From JBDSLU01 sp039916225 (GTDB lineage Bacteria; Acidobacteriota; Vicinamibacteria; Vicinamibacterales; Vicinamibacteraceae), in contig JBDSLU010000573.1 of NCBI GenBank assembly GCA_039916225.1, positions 1-5,973 of the forward strand: a stretch of DNA of 5,973 nt, read 5' to 3'. Position 1 is the first letter of the stretch, and each line of letters begins with the position of its first letter. The notes beneath the pieces are model-generated. The model ran no database searches. It was not told where the DNA came from and saw only the letters and a program-made list of their open reading frames with translations. Shown piece after piece: positions 5,548 to 5,973 of the stretch. The translations under genes and the position numbers were made by a program.

Positions 5548-5973
5548 TCACGCTGCGCGGCGTCTCGAAGACGGTGGCCAGCGGCGGCCAGCCGCTGACC
5601 ATCCTGCATCCGCTCGACCTGGACGTGAAAGCCGGCCAGCGGCTGGCCATTGTCGGGCCGTCCGGCAGCGGCAAGTCGACACTGATCGGCCTGATGGCCG
5701 GCCTCGACCAGCCGTCGACCGGCGAGATCCTGATCGACGGCATCGACATCACCAAGCTCGGCGAGGACGCCCTGGCCCGGCTGCGCGGCCGCGCCATCGG
5801 GTTCGTCTTCCAGTTCTTTCACCTGGTGCCGTCGCTGACGGCGTTCGAGAACGTGCTGGTGCCGATGGAGATCGCCGGCCGGCGCAACGCGACGGAGCGG
5901 GCGCGGGCGCTGCTGGACGAGGTCGGGCTGAGCGGGCGCGGCCACCATTATCCGTCCCAGCTCTCCGGCGGTG
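5544..5973 (+). CDS. ybbA: YbbA/LolD-type ABC transporter ATP-binding protein, C-terminus cut by window edge
   Basis: I translated this from ATG 5544 for 143 codons to the window edge. Seen: Walker A GPSGSGKST (residues 38-46), GLMAGLDQPSTGEI (49-61), a Q-loop segment FVFQFFHLVPSLTAFENV (87-104, Gln90) and the start of the ABC signature, QLSGG (139-143). Walker B, D-loop and H-loop lie outside the window. The blocks resemble E. coli YbbA, including FVFQ-F-L-P-L-A-ENV, and the wider MacB/LolD/FtsE group that works with FtsX-like permeases rather than classical importers. Translation is probably coupled to the esterase through a 4-base overlap with no Shine-Dalgarno sequence. Esterase next to YbbA is a known neighbourhood (in E. 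coli tesA and ybbA are adjacent but divergent). Inference: an inner-membrane mechanotransducer or lipid/lipoprotein-related transporter, with the permease expected just downstream. A plain LolD or MacB-like subunit is the main alternative. Confidence 0.9.
   Translation, partial: MITLRGVSKTVASGGQPLTILHPLDLDVKAGQRLAIVGPSGSGKSTLIGLMAGLDQPSTGEILIDGIDITKLGEDALARLRGRAIGFVFQFFHLVPSLTAFENVLVPMEIAGRRNATERARALLDEVGLSGRGHHYPSQLSGG

Overview
The window is a very GC-rich (roughly 70% by eye), densely coding piece of chromosome from a Gram-negative (diderm) bacterium. The diderm call rests on a TonB-dependent outer-membrane receptor, a TesA-like lipoprotein and a YbbA/LolD-type ABC ATPase. The lineage cannot be fixed from this sequence. 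High GC, near absence of Shine-Dalgarno motifs and the style of the spacer at 4692-4824 would fit a high-GC group such as Acidobacteriota (Vicinamibacteria-like), but that is only an impression.

Left arm, minus strand (1-2834): three genes form a tight operon read right to left. They are a zeta-crystallin-type NADPH:quinone oxidoreductase (2834-1863), a histidine (phosphoglycerate mutase-like) phosphatase (1866-1174) and a Tat-exported PhoD-type phosphatase/phosphodiesterase (1177 to beyond the left edge). Both junctions are 4-base ATGA stop/start overlaps, so translation is probably coupled. Two of the three products are phosphatases, one probably cytoplasmic and one probably exported. Their substrates cannot be read from sequence.

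Right arm, plus strand (2862-5973): a TonB-dependent receptor of 609 residues (2862-4691) is followed after a 76-base spacer by a TesA-like SGNH esterase/lysophospholipase, predicted to be a lipoprotein (about 4768-5547). This overlaps by ATGA a YbbA-like ABC transporter ATPase that runs off the right edge (5544 on). The esterase/YbbA pairing is a known gene neighbourhood; an FtsX-like permease (YbbP type) would be expected just outside the window.

The two arms diverge from a start-to-start gap of only 27 bases (2835-2861) containing a near-symmetric AT-rich element that could act as a shared, bidirectional -10. The other noteworthy non-coding stretch is 4713-4816, which has G-runs and three consecutive small hairpins, overlaps the esterase N-terminus, and may be an interspersed repeat. 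No RNA genes, CRISPR arrays, insertion sequences or convincing intrinsic terminators were seen. Every stretch over 300 bases is coding. I found no new multi-gene system here; the genes belong to known families, and the most interesting signals are regulatory or structural.
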